Source of the DNA: Blattamonas nauphoetae
Lineage: Eukaryota > Preaxostyla > Oxymonadida
Assembly (NCBI GenBank): GCA_033064195.1
Contig: JARBJD010000360.1
Span: 1-64,000, forward strand
Direction of reading: 5' to 3'
Length of the DNA: 64,000 nucleotides
Positions within the stretch are counted from its first letter, which is position 1. Each line of letters starts with the position of its first letter. The position numbers and the translations under genes are program-made. The notes below the pieces were generated by a model. The model saw only the letters and a list, made by a program, of their open reading frames with translations, did not search any database and was not told the DNA's origin. Below, piece by piece: positions 1 to 10,437 of the stretch.

Positions 1-233
1 ATATGAAGTCAAACATCGATTCGATGTGGATCTTTGGAGGCTTCAATAAAGAACGAATCAGTCGAGTATAGCCTCAGTTGAACTCACCAATCGATATTCA
101 ACAATTCTGGAATGTCTATCAACGGAAACAAAAATGTGAAGCAATCATTCTTCGATACAACACTGATGGAGTTGCACTGAATGAGATCAATAAAGATGGA
201 TTAATCAGAAGGTTCAGAGAACTCTTGAATTAG
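1..233 (+). CDS. Polinton packaging ATPase, 3' end
   Basis: The first 233 bases match the last quarter of the complete ATPase at 18178-19023 at nucleotide and protein level, including the stretch around SMWIFGGFNKERIS. The family (FtsK/HerA-type genome-packaging ATPase) pumps element DNA into the capsid. The Walker motifs lie upstream, outside the window. The gene converges on the coiled-coil gene and overlaps its 3' end by about 30 bases; the same overlap exists in copy B, so this is the native arrangement. It belongs to a broken element copy. Confidence 0.8.
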
Positions 234-560
234 ATTCCCAATAGTCTCGTCAAGACTTCGAAGCCTCATGCTGAGAGTGTCTGTCAGCGTTCGAATTGAT
301 TCTTCAATGTCTGATAATCTTTGATCAATCGAGAGTGAATTAGGAGAAGTGGAAGCATCAACATATCGTTTCCTCAGTGCTATCTCACCTCTTATTTTTG
401 TTATTCGGTATCCGTCAATTTGGATCATCCTATTCAGTTTCTGTGTTGTGTACTCATTCAGTTCTTTTCTATTCTTCTCCAAGTATCTCTGAAAGTCGTG
501 GATGTTTGTGAACTCTTTCTGTTCAGGATCAAACGGTTCTAATATTATCAGTGATGTCAT
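201..560 (-). CDS. Polinton small coiled-coil protein
   Basis: A protein of about 119 residues from the ATG at 560, chosen because the matching protein of copy B (19003 to about 19310) aligns from the nearby ILEPFDP segment onward, while an upstream extension to 701 is not conserved. The C-terminal half (LSIDQRLSDIEESIRTLTD) has heptad spacing typical of a short coiled coil. It contains no enzyme motif. Its 3' end overlaps the ATPase 3' end. Function unknown; a structural or oligomerising role is only inference from the coiled coil and from its conservation in two copies. Confidence 0.6.
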   Translation of the reverse strand: MTSLIILEPFDPEQKEFTNIHDFQRYLEKNRKELNEYTTQKLNRMIQIDGYRITKIRGEIALRKRYVDASTSPNSLSIDQRLSDIEESIRTLTDTLSMRLRSLDETIGNLIQEFSEPSD

Positions 561-585
561 TTCACTGAAATAAACACTTTTGAAA

Positions 586-1875
586 TTAAACGATATTAAA
601 TTCAACAATGAACTCTGGTGATAAATCATCAATGGAGACAGCATGATATTTTGTGTGTTGGATTGGAACGTACACTGTTTTTGACAGACATGTGTGTCCA
701 TTCAGTAGAGTAGCTACCACATTACCGTGTTTATATTCAATGAATTTCCCCACGAATTGAAACTGTCTTCGCTTCTTCTGAAATTTGGCAACAGTCTTGT
801 CCAAATCAAGGTGAATCAATAGAATATTTCCTGGTCTGTATTTCCATAGCATCTGTGTTGTCTGCTGTCTTTGGATGTTCTTTAATTGTTCTTCACAACT
901 GGAGATATACAGTGCTTCAATCTCTCTATTGTTTTGTGCTTGCTGTGGAGTGAACTTATTCCAGTATGCTCGATGAGGAGTCATGTTGTAGTATTCCACC
1001 ATCTGATTCATCAGTGAGTGATTTGCCATCTGTGTTGCATTGTCTTGAAATCCATCTCTGATTGTTCTGATCACTCGATCGACAATTCTGTTGTGATTTG
1101 TGAATGATGAACTCGTGAAATATGTACTGACCTTCTGATCCTTGAAAAACTCTGATGCTTCAGTACTAGTCCATGCAGCTTCTCTATCACCTCGAATGTT
1201 ATTCACTGTAACTCCACGATGATTAATCAGGTCATTGATTGCCGTCTTGACTTTACTCCATGATTTATCCAGAACAAGAATGACCACCAGGTATTTGGTG
1301 TTGATGTTAATTGCGAAGAGGTATTTCTGAAGTACTGTTTTCGACGTTGGTGATTGGATAAAAACGAGATCAATTTCCCATGATCCAAACTTGGGAGAAA
1401 AGTAAGGTCTGTCACAATTCTGTGGAACCTTTCTGTCTGAAGTCTTCTGTGGATCACCTGTAATTGCATTCGACATGAACTGCATTTTTGATCGAAAAGG
1501 ATACACTATTTTCTCTGTTGTTTTAGGAATCATTGGTGGATCAATTCTCATTCTGTCACTTCCTTTTTCTCTCTGTGTTTTCCTCGGATGTGCAACATTC
1601 CATCTGTGATCAAATTCTTCATACCAATCCTGAAATGATCTTCCTCCGAATGGTATTTGTTTTGTGTGAGTCAGTATGAAGTTAAGATCATCGATCGCAA
1701 TAGTTTTGTTAATTGAGGCTCGAACAAATGTGTCTCTGTTCATTTTATTTGAATCCAGAATGTGTGATGTAATAAAGTGTTCCATTTGCTTTTGATTATT
1801 CAGTATTGAGTTCTCAGCTTTGATCTGTTCATCTTCTGAATCGTTTCTCTGTTGATGATCAAACAATCCTTTCAT
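586..1875 (-). CDS. Polinton retroviral-type (rve) integrase
   Basis: An integrase of the DDE/RNase H-fold family used by Polintons to insert their linear DNA. Visible: an rve core with the first acidic residue in GSWEIDLVF, the second in RGDREAAW, and a third block NRIVDRVIRTIRD followed by the conserved YN..PHRA segment (YYNMTPHRAYW). A C-terminal SH3/chromo-like part follows (YRPGNILL to FQFVGKFIEYKHG). The ORF stays open to 2007, but the first true ATG is at 1875, leaving a short overlap with the next gene's stop at 1859. The same C-terminal sequence recurs in copy B at 19424-19867. It looks whole. Confidence 0.88.
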   Translation of the reverse strand: MKGLFDHQQRNDSEDEQIKAENSILNNQKQMEHFITSHILDSNKMNRDTFVRASINKTIAIDDLNFILTHTKQIPFGGRSFQDWYEEFDHRWNVAHPRKTQREKGSDRMRIDPPMIPKTTEKIVYPFRSKMQFMSNAITGDPQKTSDRKVPQNCDRPYFSPKFGSWEIDLVFIQSPTSKTVLQKYLFAININTKYLVVILVLDKSWSKVKTAINDLINHRGVTVNNIRGDREAAWTSTEASEFFKDQKVSTYFTSSSFTNHNRIVDRVIRTIRDGFQDNATQMANHSLMNQMVEYYNMTPHRAYWNKFTPQQAQNNREIEALYISSCEEQLKNIQRQQTTQMLWKYRPGNILLIHLDLDKTVAKFQKKRRQFQFVGKFIEYKHGNVVATLLNGHTCLSKTVYVPIQHTKYHAVSIDDLSPEFIVEFNIV

Positions 1876-2518
1876 ATGTGCCAACTTCTTGAGAACTTGC
1901 TGTGTCGTAGGTTCGTAGTGTCTGATCTCTCTCAGGGTGTTTGGACGCAGTTGTTCTGATTGACATTCGTGGATTGGGAATAATGATATCATCATCCTCC
2001 TCTTCAAACCTCCTCTCCTTCATTGGATATTCATGTTCAAACCCCATTGATTTCAAGTTTCTCTTCTGTCCAGGAATAATGAGATATTCAGGTGGTTCTA
2101 GAACTATTGGTCTTTGCACTGGAATTGTGATTGGGATTGGTCTTGCCTCTGCAGGGCTTCGAACTCTTGGTGAGAGAATTGGTGTCACTTGCTGATTGTA
2201 CTTTCGATGATATTCTTTATACATCTTGTATGCTTTTTCACATCTCCAATCACTAAAACGTTTTCCCAAGAATTCAATCAGAAACTGTGAGACTACTTTT
2301 GTTCCATCTGAATGTGTTAAATTTGGAGAGAGACCTCCATTGAACCAATCCTCAAAATATGTTTCATCGTTCGCAACACACTCTCCATGTGAATCATAGA
2401 CATCATATACTGGTAAAGTGTTGGTTCTGTTGAACTTGACATTGAATATTTTGATTTGAGAGTGTTGTGTACACCGAAGTAACCTATTCACTAATGAATT
2501 GATCTGTCGTGTGTTCAT
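1859..2518 (-). CDS. Polinton protein of unknown function (219 aa)
   Basis: A 219-residue ORF between integrase and polymerase, starting at an ATG just downstream of an A/T-rich box of the type that precedes most genes of these elements. The N-terminal half is compact and mixed (FEDWFNGGLSPNLTHSDGT). The C-terminal half is rich in proline and charged residues (SPRVRSPAEARPIPITIP; RRFEEEDDDIIIP) and is probably disordered. No catalytic motif recognised and no counterpart found in copy B. A DNA-binding or terminal-protein role would fit the position but is not supported by sequence. The nucleotides 2136-2176 recur at 2677-2717. Confidence 0.6.
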   Translation of the reverse strand: MNTRQINSLVNRLLRCTQHSQIKIFNVKFNRTNTLPVYDVYDSHGECVANDETYFEDWFNGGLSPNLTHSDGTKVVSQFLIEFLGKRFSDWRCEKAYKMYKEYHRKYNQQVTPILSPRVRSPAEARPIPITIPVQRPIVLEPPEYLIIPGQKRNLKSMGFEHEYPMKERRFEEEDDDIIIPNPRMSIRTTASKHPERDQTLRTYDTASSQEVGTYERIV

Positions 2519-2541
2519 TTATTCAAAAATAAAGTTTGTGT

Positions 2542-5500
2542 TTATTCAATAATATAATCAGTTGCTTTCAATCCATGAATGAATGGAGGACATGATTCAT
2601 TTTCAAGTACGATTGTCTTCAGATGAATTCCACTGAGACTGAGTTTCTGTTGTTGTATTTTCGCAATCTCAAATCCATTGGTCTTGCCTTGGCAAGGCTT
2701 CGAACCCTCGGTGAGAGTGTCATCTTCGCTCACGATTCTTCTTGTTTGGAAGTTCAGTGTTGTAGTCACAGTTTTCTCTCCATTGAGACACTTCACATAA
2801 TCGTTACTTGTGATATTTGTTTTCTTCAGAGACACTCCTTTGATTTTACATTTCTCATCGAGCGAGTAACACTTTGGTGCAAGACAGATCATCTGTTCAC
2901 CTTCCTTCTCAATTGCTAATCCCAACAACTTCTTCTCATCATCAACGCCTTTTTCAGGATTGGGAAACCATTCATATTTGTGAGCATTATAGAATTCCTT
3001 GTCAGCAAGTACATGTTCAAATTGTTGATGGATTCCAGCATGTGGATCTCCACTAATTGTCCAGTATGCAGAGTCAGTATCTCCCTCGCAGAAGTGAATC
3101 TTGTTCATATCTAGACACTTGTACATGAAGTTGTAGACGAAATTCAGATACCAGAACTTGGCATTGTCGAGTGTGAACACCGCTTCTTGCAGACATGTCT
3201 TGCAGGATGCTTTCTCTCAATCTTCAATCACAATGTAGTTGTCCTCATTGATCTCTCTTGTCGCCACAAATCCTTTCATCATTTGCTTCAAATATGTTCT
3301 CTTCTCATTGCATATTGTGATTGAGTTGTACTTCTCAGTGTTCATTCCATCGTATCCGTAACTACCATTCAAGTTTGTCATACAGAATTGTTCCTTTCCT
3401 TTGTTTCCAACTTTCATTGCTTCTATTCTGTCATTCATGAATGAGGTCACAAATGGTTCAAATCCTGCGTGTCTCGAAAAGACTATCACACTCTTAATGT
3501 CATCAATAATGAAGTGGCAATAGTCGATGAGGAACCACAGATAGTATGTCGAAAAGAACATATACTAATCGTGTGTGCTCAAGAGTTGGGTCAGTTTTCT
3601 TTGTTTGTCATCAGTCTTCAATCCATGTTTCTTCATCAACGAATAGGTCTTCTCTCCAATGTTCTCTTCAGTCGTATTGACAACAATGTTTCTGAAGATT
3701 GGTGGGAAATTTATGAACTCATTAATGTACTTTTCATCGATGTGTCCCTTCAGTTCTGCAACAAACAGTGTCTTCTGGTTTTTGTCTTCGATAATCTTCC
3801 TGCATTCTTTATCTCCCGTTGCAGTGTACAAGCATCTTCCTGGCATGTACATTCTGTGATTAGTGTACGGATTGTTCTTGTTCTTGATTGATGAGAAAGC
3901 ACTTGGATAAAGTGAATTGAAGTCAACGCCACAGACGTGAGTCATTTTATGTTCAGTATCTTTGGAAATGACTTTGTTGTCTTCGTATGTGAAATGGTTG
4001 ATTGGTGTTACGTCTTTGATGTTCTGTCGATGTGAAACATTCGATAATCCACCAGTCACTGCTGCTCTCAACTTGTGATATGTTTGCTCATGGGTCAGAG
4101 TCATTGGAAGTGATTTCCAGATGCAGTACTTCTTCAGTTGAATTCTCAATCTTGTGAGATGTTCATCATGGTCTGACTTGTAGGTGTTGCAGTAATCACA
4201 ACAAATCTTCACGTTCTCTTTAGAATGTCCTTTTGCATTGTCGATTCTGTCTAATGTTGGTTTGACTGCTTGTGAGAAGTGACATTTGCAGATATAGCAT
4301 ACTCTCTTGCACTGTTGAACAAACCAATCATAGTCTGCTTCAGTGACATTTTTATCAGTATTGCGATGAGCTTTCTGGTCTTGATAAATGTACGATGCTA
4401 CCTTGTACTTCCAATATTGTTTGGTGATTTTGATTTCACCAGATTGATCCACTCCATTGAAATCATCATCGATATCAAAGTCCTTGTTCGCACAAGCATA
4501 CTTGATTGCTGAAGCGTTGGCCGACAGTGAGAGATTGTGCAACATATCCACTTTGTATTGGAAGTTCAGATCAATCAGATTATCAAGTGGTGCAATCATG
4601 CATTCAACGTCTCTGATGTTGTAGAATTTCAGATAGTCCCATCTGTTCTTGAATCCTTGCTTCTTCCAATCATCGAGGTACATTTGGTAATCGGTGTCGG
4701 ACATTTCACTGTTGTTCAGACTGGAATAGAATTCATATTTTGAGAATGGTTCTTGTTTGCTCAACACTGTGTCGTAATCTGATGAATCAAAAGATTCGTA
4801 AGCAAAGAACGATTTCTGAAGTGTTGTATTTCCTCCAAAAGCCTTCACTGCATGATCCAATGTCATTGGTCCTGTGTAAGACATCATATCAATGAATCGA
4901 AGTACCTGTTGTGTTTTCTCATGTCTGATCAATACTTGTTTGTACTTCGTTGTTGATCCAAGGAAGCTCACCACTTTCCAATCCTTGTCAACGAGATCAC
5001 GGAAGATGAGATTGATGTCGAATCTGGAACTGTTAAATCCAATCACACTGACTTCATTTTGTGAGGGAATCTCAGGGTCATCATAGTAGTTGTCCTCTCG
5101 AACTGTCTCAGCATATTTGAAGAGTTCTCTTATCCAACGCTTCACAAAGTCTTTTCCATCTCGAAGATCAAAGTAGATTGACTTCACTCCTGATTTTGTT
5201 TTGATTGCTGATGCCACAGAGAGAGGTTTTAAGTGTGAGATCAGTTGAGTATTGTCATCAGAGAATAGATTGTCAAGAATGAGATCTTCCATAGTTTCAA
5301 AGTCATCTGTGATGTAGTATTGTGTTGGTTTGAACTCGTTTTGTCTCTTGTGTGCCATCAGAAACTCAAATGTTCTATTGTTGAGGATATGTGGTACGTA
5401 GGGTCTTGGTGTTTTATCAAGTGAGATCTTCTTCACATGTTTTCCATCCAGTTCTTTGCACTCTCTGAGATGCTTCTCAAAATCTCTGCTGTAGTTTTTA

Positions 5501-6948
5501 TTCTTCACTTGGAATCCTCTTGATTGACAATATGGGCAGAGCTTGTATCCAGTGATTTTCTCAGGATCCACAATGAACATCACATGGACGAGAGTTGACG
5601 TCAGTGGAATCATTAGAAGGGGGAGTACACGAGCATCATCATTTTCGTTAACATACGATTGACTCAGGAAGTATCGCTTCTTGTCTTCATCAAATTCATA
5701 AATGTGAACTGTGATGTTGAACTTCATCATTGCTTTCTCAATATCACATGCAATATCAAACCCAGGATAATTCTGAAGATGTGGGGTCAATTGTCGAGAT
5801 TGGAGATGAGTGAGATTCATCCATTGTGCGAACAATCTGTAGGCTTCACTGTTCCTCATATTGATTGATATTTTCTTACCTTGAACTTCAGGAAGTGTGA
5901 GGAATGATAGTGCTTGAAAGAAGCAGATATTGTACTCAGAATCAATGTACCGAACGTTTCTCGTTTTGATGTGTTCAGTGAGAATTGCATTTGCTTTTCC
6001 TGCGACTGGGAATCGATAGACCGCAACCAGAATGGAGTGGAATGCAATGTAGATTGTCTTCGTATCCATCAGTGTTCTCTCTTGAGATTCTTTGATCAGA
6101 TTGATAGCATACTTGGAATACTCATTGATATCTCCTGAACTTCTTATCACTGTTGGGAAACTCTTCGATGTGTTCTCCAATTCTGGCCTGAAGTCATTGT
6201 ATGTTGTCTCATCTTTGTCTTTTCTTTCGATGATCTTTCCAAAGTCAATACTAATCTTGAATGGATGATCCTTCTCTTTGTCGAATACTGCTTTGATGAA
6301 GGTTGTGATTTCCTCAACGTTCTTCAGATGATTGTGGAAGTACAACTGATATGGTTTTCCATTGTCTTCAACCTTCTCAACCTCATTCTTTTTGAACTTC
6401 TTTCGAGCGTTCGTCAGACATTCATTGAATGCAAGTTTGTCTCTTGGTTCAGCGAGTAAGATACATTCATTGAATCCATTGAATGACTTCACTTTTCTTG
6501 TTTCCATTTGTTCATTTTTCTTTTGAATAATCAACAGATTCTTCATCCAATGATCCATCAACTTCTCTTCAATTGATTTCAGTTTCCACGTCATTCTGAA
6601 CACTTGCTTTTTCAATTCTTCTTTGTTCACTCTTGGATTTTCTTTCATGATTTGCATTCTTGCTTTGCTGTCTTCTTCATTCATCATTGCATTGTTATTG
6701 TTCTCTTCAAGTTTGTGAATAAAATCATCGATCTGATAGTTGGTAATATTCCTTATTTCTCCTTCAAAGTGGAGATCTGGATTCTTGAGCATTGACAGGA
6801 GATATGCTCTCTGATGTTGGTAGTTTCTACTGCCTGGCTTGTATGTTCGATCATAGCCATGTTCATCCTTGAATTCAAAGGTGGTGTTCGGAAATAGTTC
6901 TCTAATTTTCGTGATGCTGTCTGTGACAAATTTAAGTGTTGCCGCCAT
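2542..6948 (-). pseudogene. Polinton protein-primed DNA polymerase B (pPolB), broken
   Basis: Replicase of the element. From the N-terminus: an OTU-like cysteine-protease block (YNICFFQAL, later LVHVMFI), a C2HC-type zinc finger (CPYCQSRG ... H..EC), then a 3'-5' exonuclease with Exo I (DDFETME), Exo II (NSSRFDINLIF) and Exo III (YNIRDVEC). About residues 879-922 form an HNH-type zinc module (CYICKCHF ... PTLDRIDN ... CCDYCNTYK). Then come the polymerase motifs DFNSLYPS (A), NGSYGYDG (B region) and EGDTDSAYW (C). The ORF is about as long as multidomain Polinton polymerases. Broken, about two breaks. An ATG at 6948 follows an A/T-rich box. Copy B and the tandem units carry related sequence. 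Confidence 0.9.
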
Positions 6949-6991
6949 TTACTACAAATTAAAAAATCCGAAATTAAAAAAAGTTGAGTTT
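6949..6991 (-). promoter_or_regulatory. A/T-rich start box upstream of pPolB
   Basis: Between the polymerase ATG and the neighbouring stop lies a run read on + as ACAAATTAAAAAATCC followed by another ATTAAAAAAAGTTGAG. Very similar boxes sit just upstream of nearly every gene in both Polinton copies. Promoter or transcript-start function is inferred from position only. Confidence 0.45.
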
Positions 6992-7381
6992 TTATTTCTG
7001 TTTTCTCTGATGGGGTTTTTTTGGTGCCTTTAACCATGAATCAAGTCTAATTCTGAACACTTCACTTCCACCAATCTCTCGATATGTGAATGGAACCAGA
7101 ACTTTGGTGTACTCACCTACGAGCTCACAATTGTATTTCTTCAGTTCATTTTCGACGAACGATTGAGTGTAGTGTCGACGTTTCGCGAGGTGAGGTCTGT
7201 TTCCTTGATTCCATAACTTCGGTTTTATTCTCCATTCAACTCCCTCATGAACATACGTCACCGGCACATTATTTCTGACATACTCAGAGACTAGCGAACA
7301 GCTCTCTTCTCTCATTGATTCAATTAATGCTTGTTCTGAACATATTCGACGTCTTTCGTTGTCCATCTCAGTTGGATTCAT
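6992..7381 (-). CDS. Polinton modular small protein (two-module form)
   Basis: A 129-residue protein built from two related modules of about 50-55 residues. Each has the pattern F/L...L....C.LV.EY....VPVTY, then an aromatic-rich strand (HEGVEWRIKP or GGSEVFRIRL), then a W..G/A..(K/R)PH ending. It is homologous to the three-module 201-residue proteins at 39277-39882, 53450-54055 and 58148-58753, which hold the same place upstream of the polymerase. The repeated strand-rich modules suggest a binding protein; I cannot name the family. Start at the ATG at 7381 after an A/T-rich box. It looks whole. Confidence 0.65.
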   Translation of the reverse strand: MNPTEMDNERRRICSEQALIESMREESCSLVSEYVRNNVPVTYVHEGVEWRIKPKLWNQGNRPHLAKRRHYTQSFVENELKKYNCELVGEYTKVLVPFTYREIGGSEVFRIRLDSWLKAPKKPHQRKQK

Positions 7382-7789
7382 TTAATACAAATTAAAAAAT
7401 TCAAAAATAATTTTTCATTCGTGATTTTATCATTTGAGCTTCTCCTCGACTTCGATCCTGTCATCGATGGGTTCGATCCGTCTTGTTTGATCAGAGAAAG
7501 TACTTCAATGGGACATGATCCTCTCATCTCGTTCCTGACTGCTCTTTACCGTTTCGTTTTGGTGTGTTTCACTTTCTACTTTCTCATTTGTTCTCTCTTC
7601 TTTTTCAACTCTTCTTTCTCGCTCTCGATCCTTCACTTTTTTCTTCTCCTCTCGTTCAGGTACACTACTTTGTTTCATGAACGGTTGTTTCATTCCCGAC
7701 TCATTCATGAAAGGTTTGCTCTCTTCTTTGATAAATCTCTTCATAAAACTCATTCATGTACCAACGCTGATCGGACCAAACTCGACCTC
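7382..7789. other. Gene-poor flank right of Polinton copy A
   Basis: Starts with the A/T-rich box of the preceding gene (to about 7415), then becomes a pyrimidine-rich sequence (many TTTC and CTTT runs) with no recognisable protein. Open frames here have biased composition (Phe, Leu, Ser) and no homologue elsewhere in the window. The Polinton end must lie in or beyond this stretch, but I see no terminal repeat. Confidence 0.4.
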
Positions 7790-9130
7790 GGATCTTGGGT
7801 ACACCGTTGTGTTTTATCTCATAAAAGGATGTTACACAACCGACAAATCACAGGTATTCTCTTCTTTTTTATTCATCTCTTTATAAAACACATTCGTGGA
7901 CTCGATCTGTGTGATCATCCCAACTCAGGTACACTATGATGTCTTATCTCATGAAAGCATGTTTAATCAAGGAATTAGAACAGGTTTGATCCCTTTTTTG
8001 TATTATCTCTTCATAAGACACAATGACGTACCAGAATTTTCACTTCACTTTTGTTGTTCTCTGTTTTGGTACACCACTTCACTTTATACTCTCATTTTCA
8101 CTTCATTGTCAGTTTTTTCTCATTGTTTTTCACTTTTTTCAAAAATTAAAATTTAAAATGACGTGAACAAAATTTTGATCCTCATCTTTGCTCGAGAAAC
8201 TTCGTGATTCATCGATAAAATTGTATGCGTTGGTACACCACTTTGTTTTACTTTGATTCAACTTTCATTTCACCTTTTACACTTCACCACTCTTCGATTT
8301 GTTCTCTTAACTTTTCATAAAACACAACGGTGTACCAACAAAACGCGATCTGAAGTGATCGTCCAGATCAGGTACACCACTTCACCTTATCGTTTCATTT
8401 CACAACTATTTGATTTCAATTCTCTTTTTTTATCAATACGAAGTGGAACATTGAACTAAAAATGTGTGATCGTCAAGATAAAAATGAACTGTAAGATCTG
8501 GTACGTCACTTCACTTTATCACTTCAAACCATGTTTCACTTCACAATTTTGATCTCTTTATTGACATTTTTGCTCTAATCTTTCATAAAACAAAGTGGTG
8601 TACCAACGAGACTCAATCTGAAATGATCGGTGAGATCTGGTACATGAATGTGTCTTATCGTTTAGTTTTCACTTCATTCACTTTTCATTCCTCTTGTTTT
8701 CTGAAATTTCGTTGAACACGTTCATAAGGTGAAGTGGTGTACCAACGAAGTGAGAAAAACAATGATTGGAGAGATCTGGTACGTCACTTCACTTTATCGT
8801 TGCTAACATTGTTTCACTTCACGATTTTACTCTAATTCGAAACATTTTTGTTGAAGACGCTCATAAAGTGAAGTGGTGTACCAATGAAATGCGAACAACA
8901 AAGATCGTTCAGATCTGGTACGAGATTTTGTTTTATCTTTTAGTTTTCACTTCAATCACTCTTTTTTTCTCTTTGTTTGTGAAATTTTGACGAACCCGTT
9001 CATAAGGTGAAGTGGTGTACCAACGGAACGCGAAGGATCAAGATCGTGCAGATCTGGTACGAGATTTTGTTTTATCGTTTAGTTTTCACTTCACTCACTT
9101 TTGATCACTCATATTTTGTGAAATTTGTAT
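7790..9130. repeat. Array of ~140-bp units with a hairpin core
   Basis: A degenerate tandem array. The clearest units begin at about 8318, 8585, 8723, 8860 and 9000, the last four spaced 137-140 bp. Each core has a left arm like AAGTGAAGTGGTGTACCAACG and, some 35-40 bases later, a right arm like CTGGTACGTCACTTCACTTT. The arms are reverse complements of each other over about 15-18 bases, so every unit can fold into a hairpin. Earlier, more degraded half-units (GGTACACCAC followed by CTTTAT) lie at about 7797, 7926, 8074 and 8231. The array lies between the Polinton and the MULE gene. It may be a subterminal repeat of the MULE or an independent satellite. Confidence 0.6.
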
Positions 9131-10437
9131 GAACATGTTCGTAAATCTCAATACTTTCCCACAATTTTCACTTTTTCCATTTCACCATTCACTATCATAC
9201 TTGCCCACTTCATTGTTGCTTCTTTCACATTCTTTTGTTCCAATTAAGCGAAAAAGTTGATGAAAACTGAGCTATTGTGATGTGCTGAAGAGCGACAACG
9301 GTCGCCAAAAGTGTGTGTGAGATTGGTGAAGTGACGAGGAAAGTTGAAGTAATTAAAGTGAAAACCAGACGAGCGAAATGAGCAGTGAAAAGCGTTGAAG
9401 TGGTTGTGCATGAAACAAACAAGATCAAAAGTTGAGTGTGAGAAACATGAAAAACCAACATTATGAAAAAACTAGTCGTCAAAAGTGTCGCGAAAATTCA
9501 GTACTCCCTCCTCGAAAGGTGAGAAAGAAGATGTGATGTGAGAAAATCGGGGCAAAAATCGATATGAGTGAAAAGTTGGTGAAAATGTGGTGCAAAAAAG
9601 GTGCGTGTAAAAAAAGACGACTATGAAGGTGAGGTGGTCGGAAACCTAGGAAAAGCGTCGGAAGGACGCAAATGTGAAGAATTTCAAAAATCTAACGCAA
9701 AAAACGAAAACTGACGAAAAAAGTGGTGAAAGATGAGGTGCAAAAGTGAACGTTCGAAGAGCCGCCAAAAGGCGACTCCGAGCGAAATGAAGTGTAAAAA
9801 CGTAAAAAGGAGGAAAAAGTGATCCTAAAAAGTGATGTCCTGAAAGCGCATACATTTTTTTTAAAAATCGGAGAAACTCGAAAAATGGAATGTGGGTTGA
9901 TCAAGAAAAATCCCGATCCGGCCTTGATCTAACCAAAAATCCCAAAAGTGTTTTTTATCGCGAATTTCACCTTCTGAAATCGATTTTGTAATTTTAGAAG
10001 GTGTTTGAGGTGTATTTGAGACATAAAGTAGTGGTTAGTAGCGAAATCTGAAAATCGACTTTTTCGACCTTTTTTCGACCACAGTTCGGTACGTAGCTCC
10101 ACGAATTCTCAACCGATTTTCATCGGGATTGTTTTGATCGATGACTCACATCGTCCCCGACATTTTAGAATTTTTTTCGATTTTTTTCGAAGTGGTTCTC
10201 AAGTTGGATTCACTTTGTTCGAGTTCAAAAGTGAAAAAACATCGAAAAAAGTGACAACATTTTTGGAAAGTTTCAAAAATTTGCTTCAAAATTGACGCTT
10301 AAAATGAGATCGAAATATTGGATATATTTTTGGAATTTAGGTCAAATATTGGCATCATTGAAATGGCCTAAATTCCTTTTAATACAAGATTTAGAAATGG
10401 TCAATCGGAATTGACTTTTCGTTTCTGATTTCAACGA
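9131..10437. other. Non-coding stretch downstream of the MULE gene
   Basis: No credible gene on either strand. The + strand is strongly purine-biased (repeated GTGAAAA/GAAAA words). The open frames on the - strand are low-complexity (Thr, Phe, Leu, Ser) and have no motif. Around 9960-10010 there is a short inverted similarity (CACCTTCTGAAAT and TTTAGAAGGTG). It probably belongs to the MULE element, but its ends were not found. Confidence 0.4.

Larger units (their letters stand above)
1..7430. mobile_element. Polinton/Maverick copy A, right part
   Basis: A block of Polinton genes enters the window at its left edge. In order: packaging ATPase (+), then coiled-coil protein, rve integrase, unknown protein, protein-primed family B DNA polymerase and a modular small protein (all -). 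The same gene set in the same order and orientation recurs in copy B, which supports a single element. The capsid side lies outside the window. The right end is not defined: no terminal inverted repeat was recognised after the last gene at 7381, so 7430 is approximate. The copy is broken, with about two to three breaks, mainly in the polymerase. Divergence from copy B at many silent positions suggests an older split than that among the tandem units at 46-60 kb. Confidence 0.9.

Noticed and set aside
7440-7500. tRNA gene suggested by GGGTTCGATCC near 7468
   Set aside because: A T-arm-like hairpin can be drawn, but there is no A box, anticodon arm or acceptor stem at proper spacing.
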